64,000 bases of DNA from Janthinobacterium lividum (GCF_034424625.1 NZ_CP139976.1:5642001-5706000); one strand, 5' to 3'. Positions 27,364-36,322 are shown, counted from the first letter of the stretch. Numbers and translations are program-made. Notes: generated from the sequence alone by a model not told the origin.

Positions 27364-27406
27364 ATATTGATCATCATGCGATAAACAATATACTAATCAA
27401 TATACT
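27364..27406. promoter_or_regulatory. Candidate BigR/SqrR-like operator region
   Basis: An AT-rich patch 22 bp upstream of the repressor gene. It contains a direct repeat CAATATACT (27386-27394 and 27398-27406) and an inverted ATATTGA / TCAATAT (27364-27370 and 27397-27403). Such AT-rich repeats are usual for ArsR-type operators. The assignment rests on position and symmetry only. Confidence 0.5.
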
Positions 27407-27675
27407 GTTTTCCTGCTGGCGATTCGCACAAAAAAACAACAGTGTTTTTTGGCGATAGCGTGCTCATGCAAAGTGTGCGGCAACGATCATGTTTACGCTA
27501 TCAAAATGACAAATATTCGTAATAAATAGGAAATAAACGTATCAAAATTGTCACGATCTGTGCTGTAATGGGAGAACAGCAGAAAAACCATGATACGCCC
27601 CCGTACAGGCGAATTATCCGTCCATGCGCAAGCCGGTTTCGGCTGCGCCGCGCGGTGAACAACAGGGAGAGCACG
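27407..27675. other. Intergenic region upstream of the PEP-CTERM-like gene
   Basis: The AT-rich left part (27407-27570) presumably holds the + strand promoter. I see no RNA gene or hairpin of note. The frame open from 27568 into the next gene has no family resemblance before the ATG at 27676. Confidence 0.45.
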
Positions 27676-28080
27676 ATGAGTATCTATCAGCCGTTATGCG
27701 TGGCCTTGCTGGCGCTGTCGGCCAGCACATGGAGCGTGGCGGCAGTCAGCGACACGACGGCCGACAAGCAGCAGGAAACCGGCGAACGCGTGGCGATCGA
27801 TGAAAGCATCAGCTTGAATAATAATCCCGGCTGGGAAACGCCGGACTTGCCGTATGCACGCCTGCTTGCCAGCAGCGCGGCTGCTGCACCGCACTGGAGC
27901 ACCAGTGGCGCGCACCATGTGGCCCTGGCGCCGCCCAGGCCCATGACGGCCGCGCCCGCACAGCAAGCCCACGTGCCGGCTCCCGTGCCTGAAGCAAGCA
28001 TGTACTCGATGCTGCTGGTGGGATTGGGCCTGGTGGCCTTGAGCCTGCACGGCGAAAAACAGGAAAAATTCGATAACTGA
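27676..28080 (+). CDS. Small secreted protein with a variant PEP-CTERM-like tail
   Basis: A 134-residue protein from the ATG at 27676 (AGGGAGA upstream). Residues 1-22 are a signal peptide (ALLALSASTWSVAA). The middle is Ala/Pro/His-rich with no known domain. The C-terminus reads VPAPVPEASMYSMLLVGLGLVALSLHGEKQEKFDN. This resembles the PEP-CTERM sorting signal (VPEPS-x-Y-x-M-hydrophobic helix-basic tail) recognised by exosortase XrtA, but it has PEA for PEP and a longer, mixed-charge tail instead of an Arg cluster. It may be a diverged exosortase substrate or simply membrane-anchored. No exosortase gene is in the window. Confidence 0.7.
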   Translation: MSIYQPLCVALLALSASTWSVAAVSDTTADKQQETGERVAIDESISLNNNPGWETPDLPYARLLASSAAAAPHWSTSGAHHVALAPPRPMTAAPAQQAHVPAPVPEASMYSMLLVGLGLVALSLHGEKQEKFDN

Positions 28081-28108
28081 CGGCGCCAGCACTGGCAAGG
28101 CGCTGCTG

Positions 28109-28141
28109 AAAAACATTCCGCCTGGTGCGGAATGTTTTTTT
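28109..28141. terminator. Bidirectional intrinsic terminator
   Basis: AAACATTCCGC (28111-28121) pairs with GCGGAATGTTT (28127-28137), loop CTGGT, with T-runs on both strands (TTTTTTT on +, TTTTTC on -). It lies between the PEP-CTERM-like gene and the convergent minus-strand operon. Confidence 0.88.
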
Positions 28142-28150
28142 ATGGCGTCA

Positions 28151-28330
28151 TCATTTGTCCAGCAGGCGGCAGACCCGTTCGATATTCCCCACCGGAATGC
28201 CCGACTTCAGGGCCCGCGCGATGCAGCCCGCCTTGTCCGGGCCCGAGGCGGAAATGAGCACGAAGGCCGTCACCACCACGCTGATGGCCACGAGCACGAT
28301 CAAGACCCCCTTGACGATATCCCAGTTCAT
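28151..28330 (-). CDS. Small single-pass membrane protein, 59 residues, unknown
   Basis: A short frame that is easily missed. It starts MNWDIVKGVLIVLVAISVVV, has one membrane helix at about residues 5-28, then a soluble tail with two Cys (36, 54), ending RVCRLLDK. Its ATG (28328-28330) overlaps the stop of the DUF3224 gene as ATGA (28327-28330), the coupling seen elsewhere in this operon. The stop is followed 10 bp later by the bidirectional terminator, so it closes the transcript. Codon use is GC-rich at third positions like its neighbours. I know no family for it. Alternatively it is a chance frame, but overlap, helix and position argue against that. Confidence 0.68.
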   Translation of the reverse strand: MNWDIVKGVLIVLVAISVVVTAFVLISASGPDKAGCIARALKSGIPVGNIERVCRLLDK

Positions 28331-28728
28331 TGCGTCTCAACAATGTCATACGTAAAGTCATAATAATGCTTGCCGTCCTCAATGCGGATGGCCAGGCTGC
28401 CGGTGAGCCCTTGCAACTGCTGCGTCCCCGTATCGGGCACCACCGTCACCGACAAGGCGGGCGCGCCGCGCGTCATGGTGCCGCTGTGCTGCAAATAAAA
28501 ACTGCCATGGCGCCCGTCCAGGCTGCCTTCCACCCGCTCCAGCGCCACATAGCCTGCCGAACCGGCCACGCTGGCGCGCGCGCTGAGCATCTCGCCCTGC
28601 GCGCTGGCGTCGAGGGCGCCGTGGTAGCGCTTGTCGAGCGACAAGCGCCCCAGCCCCGATTGCGCGGCCGTGTCCGACAAGGTTTCCGGGGTGATGCTGA
28701 CATCAAAGGTTCCGGTAATGAAAGGCAT
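28327..28728 (-). CDS. DUF3224-domain protein
   Basis: A 133-residue protein that fits the DUF3224 beta-barrel family: GTFDVSITPETL at the start, LGRLSLDKRYHGALDASAQGEML, VALERVEGSLDGRHGSFYLQHSG in the middle and DFTYDI at the end. The ATG at 28726-28728 follows AAGGAG. It overlaps the previous gene's stop by one base (TGATG), and its own stop overlaps the small membrane protein's start. The function of DUF3224 is unknown. Confidence 0.85.
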   Translation of the reverse strand: MPFITGTFDVSITPETLSDTAAQSGLGRLSLDKRYHGALDASAQGEMLSARASVAGSAGYVALERVEGSLDGRHGSFYLQHSGTMTRGAPALSVTVVPDTGTQQLQGLTGSLAIRIEDGKHYYDFTYDIVETQ

Positions 28729-29309
28729 CAGTACTCCTTGGTCGATGTGACTGCCGCATCCGGCCCGTTCAGCAGCGCATGTAATTTTTGCATCGTGGCC
28801 CAGTTGCGCGAGGTGACGCCATCGCCCAGCAGCACGCCCAGGGCCGCCACCACCTTGCTGGCCAGCACGCCATCGGGACACCAGGCATACGCGGCCCATC
28901 GCCCCAGCGCCAGCGCTTCCGGCTGCCACGACTGCTGCAAGAGCGGCGCCAGACGCTGGACGTCGGCCGGATTGTTCAGCACCAGCACCAGCAGCCGGGC
29001 CGCATCGGCCGCCGGCGCCAGGGGGTTTTGTTCGATCAGTTCGGCAAACTGGCTGGCCGACAGCACCGTCACCCTGGCCGCCACGCCCAGTTTCAGCACC
29101 AGCGCTTCCTCGATGCGGGCAGCGGCGTCGGCCGGCGCAACCTTGCCTCCGTCATACACGACGTTGCCGCTGTTGAGCACGGTACGCACCTGCGCAAACC
29201 CCAGGTCGCCCAGCAGCTTGCGCAAGTCGGCCATGGCCACGCGCTTGGCGCGGCCCACATTGATCCCGCGCAACAGCGCCACCTGCTGACTGTTTTCCAT
29301 CTGTGCCAT
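28728..29309 (-). CDS. DUF1697-domain protein
   Basis: A 193-residue soluble protein of the DUF1697 family. The family start is QQVALLRGINVGRAKRVAMADLRKLLGDLGFAQVRTVLNSGNVVY, a very typical signature. A ferredoxin-like second half (LLVLVLNNPADVQRL) and a conserved end (LGDGVTSRNWATMQKLHALL) follow. The fold is known in other species but the biochemical role is not. It lies 15 bp after the sensor kinase gene and is coupled to the DUF3224 gene by stop/start overlap, giving a four-gene transcript. Confidence 0.9.
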   Translation of the reverse strand: MAQMENSQQVALLRGINVGRAKRVAMADLRKLLGDLGFAQVRTVLNSGNVVYDGGKVAPADAAARIEEALVLKLGVAARVTVLSASQFAELIEQNPLAPAADAARLLVLVLNNPADVQRLAPLLQQSWQPEALALGRWAAYAWCPDGVLASKVVAALGVLLGDGVTSRNWATMQKLHALLNGPDAAVTSTKEY

Positions 29310-29324
29310 GTATTGTCTCCTTGC

Positions 29325-30902
29325 CTATGCCTGGCCGGCAGGACCGCTGGCGGCGCCTTCCGGCAATGGCGTCACCTTGGGCAGGCGCAGCAGGAACGTC
29401 GCGCCCTGCCCCAGCGTGCTGCTGACCGTGATGGTGCCGCCAAACTGCTTGGCAATCAAGTTGAATACGATATTCAAGCCCAGGCCCGTGCCGCCCTGTC
29501 CGCGCCGCGTGGTGACAAACGGGTCGAACACGCGGTCGAGCATGTCGGGCGCGATGCCGCGGCCATCGTCGCGCACCTGCATGGCGATCCAGTCGTTATC
29601 GCCAAGCACGCCGATATGGATATGGCCGTCCGTATCCGCATCAAAGGCGTGCTCGACGCAGTTCAAGACCAGGTTGGTCAGCACCTGCGCCAGCGCGCCC
29701 GGATAGCTGTCGAGCATGATGCCGGGCGGGCAATCGATATCGATGCGGATGCGCGTCTTTTTCAGGGTCGGCTGCAGGCTCGAAATCACTTCACCGATAT
29801 AGTCGCGCAATTCGAACAAGCGGCGCGCCTCGCTGACCTGGTCGACGGCGATCTGCTTGAAACTGTGGATCAGGTGCGCGGCGCGATAGGCATTGTTCAT
29901 GATCAGCCGCGCGCTTTCGCCGGCCGTTTCCAGGTAGCGCACGATATCGGTCTTCTTCACGCTGCCGCCGGCCACCGCCGTGCTGATGGCATCGGTGGCT
30001 TCCTTCAGCACCGAGGCGCTGGTCAGCGCGATGCCGACCGGGGTGTTGATTTCATGCGCCACGCCGGCCACCAGGCTGCCCAGCGAGGCCAGGCGTTCCG
30101 ACTGCAGCAACGATTCCTGCGCGCGGCGCAGCTCGTCCATGGCCTGCGCCGTTGCCTGCTGCGAGCGGCGCGCCATGTCTTCCGCCTCGCGGCTGCCCTC
30201 GATGATGGACTTGAGCTTGCGCTGCACGGCATTGAAGCCGCGGATCACGTCGCCCAGCTCGTCGCGCCGGTTTTCCGGCAGCTCTTCGACATCGTCACTG
30301 CCGCGCGTGGCCAGATCGAACAAGCCGTCGCGCAACTGTTTCAAGGGCCCGAAGACGATGCGCAGGCTCAGCGCCAGGGCGCCCACCAGAATGATGTCAA
30401 GCAGCAACACTTCCAGCACCTTGCGCCGCACTTCGCCGCGCAGGGCCGCATCGATCTGGGCGCGGCTGAAATTGACGATGACCTTGCCGACGATCACGGG
30501 CTTTCCACCCGTGGCTGCGGCCACGGCGTCGCGGAACACCAGCGGCGCCTCGACGGGCGTGCCACCCATGGCCACGTCGGCCGTCAGCGGCACCAGGGTG
30601 CCCGCCGCGTCGCGCACTTCGCCCGCGAACAGGCCGACGGAGGCGTCGTAGACGCGGATGCCGACCAGTTCCGGCGGCAGCATTTCGGCCGCGACGATGC
30701 TGTCGACCTTGGATTTATCGAGGTCCCACAGGGCTGAAGGCAAACTCGTCTGCAAGCGCGTGAGCACGCCGCTGCGCAGGCGCGCGCTGCCCGATTCGAG
30801 TTCCTTGCTCAAGGTATATTGGGTATAGGTACCCGAAATGCCCAGCACCAGGGTGACGATCACGACAAAAAGCAGGGTCAGCCGGACTTGGATACTCACC
30901 AT
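29325..30902 (-). CDS. Sensor histidine kinase with periplasmic domain and HAMP
   Basis: A 525-residue inner-membrane kinase. The ATG at 30900-30902 was preferred to the adjacent TTG because GGGAG lies about 9 nt upstream. Helix 1 is residues ~5-25; a periplasmic sensor of ~140 residues (LWDLDKSKVDSIVAAEMLPPELVGIRVYD) follows; helix 2 is ~165-185; then HAMP and a coiled-coil. The phospho-His is in SLVAGVAHEINTPVG. ATPase motifs: N box NLVLNCVEHA, G1 DDGRGIAPD, F box, and G2 GGTGLGLNIV. No response regulator is adjacent, so it is an orphan here. Relatives with this DHp type often signal to separate regulators. Confidence 0.92.
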   Translation of the reverse strand: MVSIQVRLTLLFVVIVTLVLGISGTYTQYTLSKELESGSARLRSGVLTRLQTSLPSALWDLDKSKVDSIVAAEMLPPELVGIRVYDASVGLFAGEVRDAAGTLVPLTADVAMGGTPVEAPLVFRDAVAAATGGKPVIVGKVIVNFSRAQIDAALRGEVRRKVLEVLLLDIILVGALALSLRIVFGPLKQLRDGLFDLATRGSDDVEELPENRRDELGDVIRGFNAVQRKLKSIIEGSREAEDMARRSQQATAQAMDELRRAQESLLQSERLASLGSLVAGVAHEINTPVGIALTSASVLKEATDAISTAVAGGSVKKTDIVRYLETAGESARLIMNNAYRAAHLIHSFKQIAVDQVSEARRLFELRDYIGEVISSLQPTLKKTRIRIDIDCPPGIMLDSYPGALAQVLTNLVLNCVEHAFDADTDGHIHIGVLGDNDWIAMQVRDDGRGIAPDMLDRVFDPFVTTRRGQGGTGLGLNIVFNLIAKQFGGTITVSSTLGQGATFLLRLPKVTPLPEGAASGPAGQA

Positions 30903-31107
30903 CAATCAACACTCCCCGGGCCAGGCCGGCCGCCGGCCCGCGGCGCGGGCGCAGATATGTCAGCGGACAACAGCCTGAATCAAATGTACGGTATGACATG
31001 CTTATTGGCAAGATTTACAGCAATGCCGTTTTCCACCGGGCCTTGATACAGGTTGAGACATTGCGTCATGGCAATGGTAATATCCCGCAATCATCTAAGG
31101 AGTCGTC

Positions 31108-31446
31108 ATGGCGGTCATGCATCAACATCTACCCCTGGAACAAGTTCGTCCTGGCATGGTCTTGTCGGATGTCTTGCTCGATGCGCATGGACAAGTGCTG
31201 TTGCCGCAAGGCGCGGTATTGACTGAAAACATGCTGGCCCTGATGCCGCGCCACAACATCGACATGCTGCCGATCCAGGCGCCGCCACCGTCGCCCGAAG
31301 AAATCGCAGCACAACAGGCGGCCGACAGCGAACGGCTGGCCTACCTGTTCCGCAAGCATGACCCGGAGGATCCCCTAGACGCGGCCACCACCTTGCTGCG
31401 CAGCTATGTCACGGCGTACCGCCTGGGCACGGGAGAGGCCGCATGA
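31108..31446 (+). CDS. Small protein resembling the N-terminal part of HD-GYP/HDOD regulators
   Basis: A 112-residue protein, unknown by name. Residues 10-55 (LEQVRPGMVLSDVLLDAHGQVLLPQGAVLTENMLALMPRHNIDMLPI) look like the short module preceding HD-GYP domains (PGM-x-L-DVL-G-LL-G-LTE-L-GI). Residues 60-112 are helical (EEIAAQQAADSERLAYLFRKHD). It overlaps the HDOD gene by ATGA (31443-31446), so both products are made together and may act as one split signalling unit. No enzymatic residues are visible. Confidence 0.7.
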   Translation: MAVMHQHLPLEQVRPGMVLSDVLLDAHGQVLLPQGAVLTENMLALMPRHNIDMLPIQAPPPSPEEIAAQQAADSERLAYLFRKHDPEDPLDAATTLLRSYVTAYRLGTGEAA

Positions 31447-32288
31447 GCACCCAGCTGACCCTCGACGACATCGTCGCCCACCTCGACGATTTACCCTCGC
31501 TGCCCGCCGTCGTCATGGAACTGCTCAACAGCATCGACCAGGAAGACGTCGATATTTCCGTGCTGGCCAAAAAAGTGTCGTACGACCAGGCACTGACAGC
31601 GAAAACCCTGCGCCTGGCCAACTCGTCGCAATACGGCTTGCAAGTGAAGGCCACCACCATCCAGCAGGCGATCACGTACCTGGGCTTCCAGACCACGCGC
31701 AGCCTGATCACGTCGGCCGCCATCACGGGCTGCTTCCCGGAAGGTCGCTGCCCCGGCTTCGACGACAAGGCCTTCTGGCGCCATTCGGTGGCGACGGCCG
31801 CCTGCGCCAAGGTACTGGCGCGGCAGATCCGCTTCAACCAGGATTACGCCTTCACGGCCGGCTTGCTGCACAACATCGGCCGCCTGGTGCTGGTCAGCAG
31901 CTTTCCCGCGCATTACGCGCAAGTCATCGCGCACCAGGCGGCGCACGATTGCAGCCTGCTCGAAGCGGAGCAAACCGTACTGGGCGTGGACCACGTGCAG
32001 GCCGGCGTGGCGCTGGCCGAACACTGGAATTTTTCCGACACCATGCGCCTGGCGCTGGCCAACTACCTGCAGCCGGAAACGCCGGGGGCAGGCTTCCTCG
32101 CATCGCTGATCCACGTGGCCAATGCGCTTGTTTGCGCGCTCGACCTGGCGCAGGCGGGCGACGACATGGTGCCGCGCGTCTCGCCGGTGGCCTGGGATGC
32201 GCTGGGCCTGGGCGAAGACACGTATCTGCAGCTGTTCCGCGAAACGGAGCTGCGCTATGATGAAATCACCTCGGCCTTGCTAAGCTGA
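31443..32288 (+). CDS. HDOD-domain signalling protein
   Basis: A 281-residue protein dominated by one HDOD domain (about residues 10-205): DIVAHLDDLPSLPAVVMELLNSIDQEDVDISVLAKKVSYDQALTAKTLRLANSSQYG, then ITYLGFQTTRSLITSAAITGCF, FWRHSVATAACAKVLARQI, FTAGLLHNIGRLVLVSSFP and HVQAGVALAEHWNF. The HN pair replaces the catalytic HD of true phosphodiesterases, so it is probably a scaffold rather than an enzyme. HDOD proteins work in motility and c-di-GMP circuits. It is coupled to the 112-residue gene upstream. Confidence 0.92.
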   Translation: MSTQLTLDDIVAHLDDLPSLPAVVMELLNSIDQEDVDISVLAKKVSYDQALTAKTLRLANSSQYGLQVKATTIQQAITYLGFQTTRSLITSAAITGCFPEGRCPGFDDKAFWRHSVATAACAKVLARQIRFNQDYAFTAGLLHNIGRLVLVSSFPAHYAQVIAHQAAHDCSLLEAEQTVLGVDHVQAGVALAEHWNFSDTMRLALANYLQPETPGAGFLASLIHVANALVCALDLAQAGDDMVPRVSPVAWDALGLGEDTYLQLFRETELRYDEITSALLS

Positions 32289-32464
32289 TTGATTAAGCGA
32301 ACTCGGCAGGCACAGCCGCAAACGCAAACGGCTCTCGCTGCGAGGCGAAAGCCGTTATGGGTACTGCGATACATCCATGTTACCCGGTCCATGCTGCCCG
32401 GTCCACGCCAGCCTGTTGCCGCCAGCAGCTACGCAAGCGGCACAGTCAGCGTACAACCACCACA

Positions 32465-32791
32465 TCAGTGCGCGTAATTCGATTCTTGCGCATCGCCGCG
32501 GTCTTCCGCTTTTGGACGGCCCTGGGCGTCGGACAGACGATACTTGGTGCGGCGGTCGCCCATCAAGTCACGCAGGTCACGAATGCTCATGCCCGTCACT
32601 TCGTGCATGCGGATCAGCAGCGAGGCGCCGACCGGCAAGCGGTGGTGGCGGATCTTGCTGATGACCGGTGGCGCCACTTCAAGCAGACGCGACAGGGCTG
32701 CATCGTTTTTCAGCTGCATCTTGCTCAGCAGAATGTCCAGCAGGTGGTTCGGGTTGTAACTCTCTTGCGATGCTAATGCATGATGTGCCAT
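32465..32791 (-). CDS. Small helix-turn-helix protein, lambda-repressor-like, unknown
   Basis: A 108-residue protein. Residues 15-80 look like an HTH of the XRE/Cro type (NHLLDILLSKMQLKNDAALSRLLEVAPPVISKIRHHRLPVGASLLIRMHEVTGMSIRDLRDLMGD). The tail is charged and probably disordered. The ATG follows GAGGAAAA. It stands alone, convergent with the HDOD gene, and has a 650-bp AT-rich region upstream that may hold complex control. Similar small HTH proteins are common in Oxalobacteraceae, to my knowledge without an assigned function. Confidence 0.8.
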   Translation of the reverse strand: MAHHALASQESYNPNHLLDILLSKMQLKNDAALSRLLEVAPPVISKIRHHRLPVGASLLIRMHEVTGMSIRDLRDLMGDRRTKYRLSDAQGRPKAEDRGDAQESNYAH

Positions 32792-33441
32792 GATTTTTCC
32801 TCGTCTGGTGAATGTAGAAAATAATGCCGATACGAACTTAAGGCTGGCTTAGAGTGTTCAAATAAACGTCTTCCATCGGATTCAGCCCTCCCTCCTTATC
32901 GCACTGCCTGTACAGGACTCGCACTGCCACGCCCAGCCAACGTACGCAACTTGCCGCGTGAATAAAGACACTCAAAGCACGTATGACTCGCCAAAAATGA
33001 ATTGCATATAAGGCAATATACTAGCCCAAACACGCAGCATCTGCGCCTCGCGCAAACTTCCTGATTGTTAAATATCAATCAAGCTGCTGGTTGGCTTGGC
33101 AACGATACTATTTCAACACATTAGGATGCCAGCGGGCGCACACAAGGCTTTGCAGCAACTTGTTACAAATCAATGGTGTCGCACGGCAATAAATGCTTTT
33201 GAGCACCACGACACATGGCGGCATATGCAGGCGGCAACCTTGTCGGCAAGGTAAGCACAACATGGCCCGCCCCGGCGTTTTACGCTAAACTATCGCCTGA
33301 ACTTGCAGCGAGCCTGCCGCCGGGCAGCCAGAGGCGCCAGGCCGGTCATCCACCGCGCCCGCACTGAGCGGCCCCCTGCGCTGCAGCATCCCGCCCAGCC
33401 ATCTTGTTTGCCGCCACATTTACCGATAAGCGCCCAACTCC
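32792..33441. other. Intergenic region, AT-rich, no gene supported
   Basis: A 650-bp gap between the divergent HTH gene and miaB. It is notably AT-richer than the flanking genes. Short palindromes occur (CCTGTACAGG near 32907; ATTGC...GCAAT at 33001-33017), but no terminator, tRNA or named riboswitch. The 60-codon minus-strand frame at 32896-33078 has no family look. It should contain promoters for both flanking genes, and being AT-rich may bind H-NS-type proteins. Confidence 0.45.
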
Positions 33442-34809
33442 ATGCAGAAAAAAGTATTCATTAAAACCTTCGGCTGCCAGATGAACGAGTACGACTCGGA
33501 CAAGATGGCCGACGTGCTGGGCGCCTCCGATGGCCTGGTGCGCACGGACACGCCGGAAGATGCCGATGTGATCCTGCTCAATACCTGCTCCGTGCGCGAA
33601 AAGGCGCAGGAAAAAGTGTTTTCCGACCTGGGCCGTCTGCGCGACCTGAAGCTGGCCAAGCCGCACCTGCTGATCGGCGTGGGCGGCTGCGTGGCCTCGC
33701 AGGAAGGCGACGCCATCGTCAAGCGCGCACCGTATGTCGACATGGTCTTCGGCCCGCAAACCCTGCACCGCCTGCCGCAGATGATCGAGTTGCGCCGCGC
33801 CAGCGGCGCCTCGCAGGTGGACATCAGCTTTCCGGAAATCGAAAAGTTCGACCACATGCCGCCGGCCAAGGTCGAGGGCGCCTCGGCGTTCGTCTCCATC
33901 ATGGAAGGCTGCAGCAAATATTGCAGCTACTGCGTCGTGCCCTACACGCGCGGCGAGGAAGTGTCGCGCCGCTTCGAGGACGTGCTGACGGAAGTGGCGG
34001 GCCTGGCCGCCCAGGGCGTCAAGGAAATCACCCTGCTGGGGCAAAACGTGAACGCCTACCGCGGTGCGATGGAAGGCGGAGAGATCGCCGACTTCGCCCT
34101 GCTGCTCGAATACGTGGCCGACATCCCCGGCATCGAACGCATGCGCTTCGTCACCAGCCACCCGAAGGAATTCACGCAGCGCCTGATCGACGCCTACGCG
34201 AAGATCCCGCAGCTGGTCGACCACCTGTATCTGCCGGCACAGCACGGTTCCGACAAAGTCCTCGGCGCCATGAAGCGCGGCTACACGGGCCTCGAATACA
34301 AGTCCATCATCCGCCGCATCCGCGCCGTGCGCCCGAACATGGCCATTTCGTCCGACTTCATCGTGGGATTTCCTGGCGAAACGCAGGCCGACTTCGACGC
34401 CATGATGAAGCTGATCGCCGATGTCGGCTTCGACAACAGCTACAGCTTCATCTTCAGCAAGCGCCCCGGCACGCCGGCCGCCAGCCTGGAAGACGACACG
34501 CCGCACGAAGTCAAGCTGGCCCGGCTGCAGCAGCTGCAGGCGGCCATCGACGCCAACACGCGCAAATACAGCCTGGCCATGGTGGGCACGGTGCAAACCA
34601 TCCTCGTCGAAGGCCGCTCCAAAAAGGATACAGACGATAGCGAACTGCAAGGCCGCACGGAAAACAACCGCGTGGTCAATTTCGACGCCGGCCCGGACGC
34701 GCTGCAGCTGGTCGGCCAGCTGGTCGACGTGCGCATCACCGAAAGCCATTCCTACACCCTGCGCGGCGAACTCGTCGCCAGCACACCCGCATTGAAAAGA
34801 GCCAGTTGA
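33442..34809 (+). CDS. miaB: tRNA-2-methylthio-N6-dimethylallyladenosine synthase MiaB
   Basis: A 455-residue radical-SAM methylthiotransferase that converts i6A37 to ms2i6A37 in tRNA, acting after MiaA. The auxiliary cluster Cys are 12, 49 and 83 ([31 protein letters not shown]). The SAM cluster is CSKYCSYC (157, 161, 164) in [20 protein letters not shown]-terminal TRAM domain follows (about 385-450). It leads a conserved operon: its stop overlaps the TTG start of the PhoH-like gene. Confidence 0.97.
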   Translation: MQKKVFIKTFGCQMNEYDSDKMADVLGASDGLVRTDTPEDADVILLNTCSVREKAQEKVFSDLGRLRDLKLAKPHLLIGVGGCVASQEGDAIVKRAPYVDMVFGPQTLHRLPQMIELRRASGASQVDISFPEIEKFDHMPPAKVEGASAFVSIMEGCSKYCSYCVVPYTRGEEVSRRFEDVLTEVAGLAAQGVKEITLLGQNVNAYRGAMEGGEIADFALLLEYVADIPGIERMRFVTSHPKEFTQRLIDAYAKIPQLVDHLYLPAQHGSDKVLGAMKRGYTGLEYKSIIRRIRAVRPNMAISSDFIVGFPGETQADFDAMMKLIADVGFDNSYSFIFSKRPGTPAASLEDDTPHEVKLARLQQLQAAIDANTRKYSLAMVGTVQTILVEGRSKKDTDDSELQGRTENNRVVNFDAGPDALQLVGQLVDVRITESHSYTLRGELVASTPALKRAS

Positions 34810-35870
34810 AAACCAAAGCCCCGATACAGCCGCATTACTTCATCCCCGAGCCGCTGGACAACACGCGCCTGGCGCACCTGTGCGGACCGCTCGATGAAAA
34901 CCTGCGCCAGATTTCCGCCGCCCTCGACGTGACGATCTTCCGCCGCGGCGAGAAATTCATCGTCGGCGGCAGCAATGCCGAACGCGCCGTGGAAATCCTC
35001 GAGCAGTTCTACGCCATCGCCAACAAGGTCGTGCCGCTGGAAGAAGTGCAGCTGGCCCTGGTGGAACAGCGCGCGGGACTGTCCGCCGCCTCGGAACACC
35101 ACGCCAACGCACCCGCCAGCACCTTCGTCGAGCCGGATATCGCCAGCCCCGTGCTGAAAACGCGGCGCTCCGACCTGCGCGGGCGCACGCCGCACCAGAT
35201 CGCCTACCTGCGCGACATCCTCGAACACGACATCAGCTTCGGCGTGGGCCCGGCCGGCACGGGTAAAACCTATCTGGCCGTCGCCTGCGCCGTCGACGCG
35301 CTCGAACGCGACGCCGTCAAGCGCATCATTTTGACGCGCCCGGCCGTCGAAGCGGGCGAGCGCCTGGGCTTTTTGCCGGGCGACCTGGCACAAAAGGTCG
35401 ATCCGTATCTGCGTCCCCTGTACGATGCGCTGTATGATTTGCTGGGCTTTGACCGCACGCAAAAGCTGTTTGAAAAACAGGTGATCGAGATCGCCCCGCT
35501 GGCCTACATGCGCGGGCGCACCCTGAACCACGCGTTTGTCATCCTCGACGAGGCGCAAAACACCACCGTCGAACAGATGAAGATGTTTTTGACGCGCATC
35601 GGCTTCGGCAGCAAGGCCGTGGTGACGGGCGACGTGACGCAAGTCGACCTGCACAAGAGCCAGACGAGCGGCCTGATCGACGCCGTGCACGTGCTGAAAG
35701 ACGTGCGCGGCATCGGCTTCACGCAATTTAACAGCACCGACGTGGTGCGCCACCCGCTCGTCGCGCGCATCGTCGACGCCTATGAAACGGCGCAGGCGGC
35801 CAACGCCGACGCCGCCCAGTTACTCCCCTTGTTGAAACCAGCTGCCGCCAAAAATGTCCGAAAAAAATAA
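34806..35870 (+). CDS. ybeZ: PhoH-like ATPase (YbeZ)
   Basis: A 354-residue cytoplasmic P-loop protein. It starts at TTG 34806, overlapping the miaB stop (TTGA), giving (M)[30 protein letters not shown]-like N-terminal region precedes the PhoH domain: [39 protein letters not shown] (Walker A GPAGTGKT), [19 protein letters not shown], Walker [12 protein letters not shown], and [12 protein letters not shown]. PhoH-like proteins act with YbeY in ribosome and RNA quality control. The 3' end overlaps ybeY by 17 bp. Confidence 0.95.
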   Translation: MKTKAPIQPHYFIPEPLDNTRLAHLCGPLDENLRQISAALDVTIFRRGEKFIVGGSNAERAVEILEQFYAIANKVVPLEEVQLALVEQRAGLSAASEHHANAPASTFVEPDIASPVLKTRRSDLRGRTPHQIAYLRDILEHDISFGVGPAGTGKTYLAVACAVDALERDAVKRIILTRPAVEAGERLGFLPGDLAQKVDPYLRPLYDALYDLLGFDRTQKLFEKQVIEIAPLAYMRGRTLNHAFVILDEAQNTTVEQMKMFLTRIGFGSKAVVTGDVTQVDLHKSQTSGLIDAVHVLKDVRGIGFTQFNSTDVVRHPLVARIVDAYETAQAANADAAQLLPLLKPAAAKNVRKK

Positions 35871-36318
35871 ACTGTCCTTGTCCGTGCAATACCCGGATGC
35901 CCGCCTGGAAACCCTGATCACGCGCCCGAAAGTACGCCGCTGGGTCAAGGCGGCCCTGTTCGCCCCCGCCGAATTCACGATCCGCTTCGTCGACGCGGAA
36001 GAAGGCCGTACCCTGAACCGCGACTACCGCGAAAAGGATTACGCCACCAACGTGCTGACGTTCGCCTACAACGAAGGCGAAGAGTTGAATGACGACGAGC
36101 CGACGCGCGCCGACATCATCCTGTGCACGGACGTGCTGGAAAAGGAAGCGGCGGAGCAGAAGAAGAGCGTGGAAGAGCACACGGCCCATTTGATCGTGCA
36201 CGGCGTGCTGCATGCGCAGGGTTACGACCACATGGATGACGAGGAAGCCACCGAGATGGAGGGCCTGGAAACGGACATCCTCGCGAAACTCGGCATTACC
36301 GACCCGTACAAGGAGTAA
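35854..36318 (+). CDS. ybeY: rRNA maturation endonuclease YbeY
   Basis: A 154-residue zinc metalloprotein involved in 16S rRNA 3'-end maturation and 70S quality control. The Zn motif is complete: [16 protein letters not shown] with His116, His120 and His126. The conserved [15 protein letters not shown] segment precedes it. The ATG at 35854 lies inside the end of the PhoH-like gene. A good AAGGAG is located at its 3' end for the next gene. Length is normal. Confidence 0.97.
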   Translation: MSEKNKLSLSVQYPDARLETLITRPKVRRWVKAALFAPAEFTIRFVDAEEGRTLNRDYREKDYATNVLTFAYNEGEELNDDEPTRADIILCTDVLEKEAAEQKKSVEEHTAHLIVHGVLHAQGYDHMDDEEATEMEGLETDILAKLGITDPYKE

Positions 36319-36322
36319 GAGC

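Noticed and set aside
32327..32356. Terminator between the HDOD and HTH genes (AACGGCT...AGCCGTT hairpin)
   Set aside because: A fair stem, but neither strand has a proper T-run; left as an unassigned hairpin.
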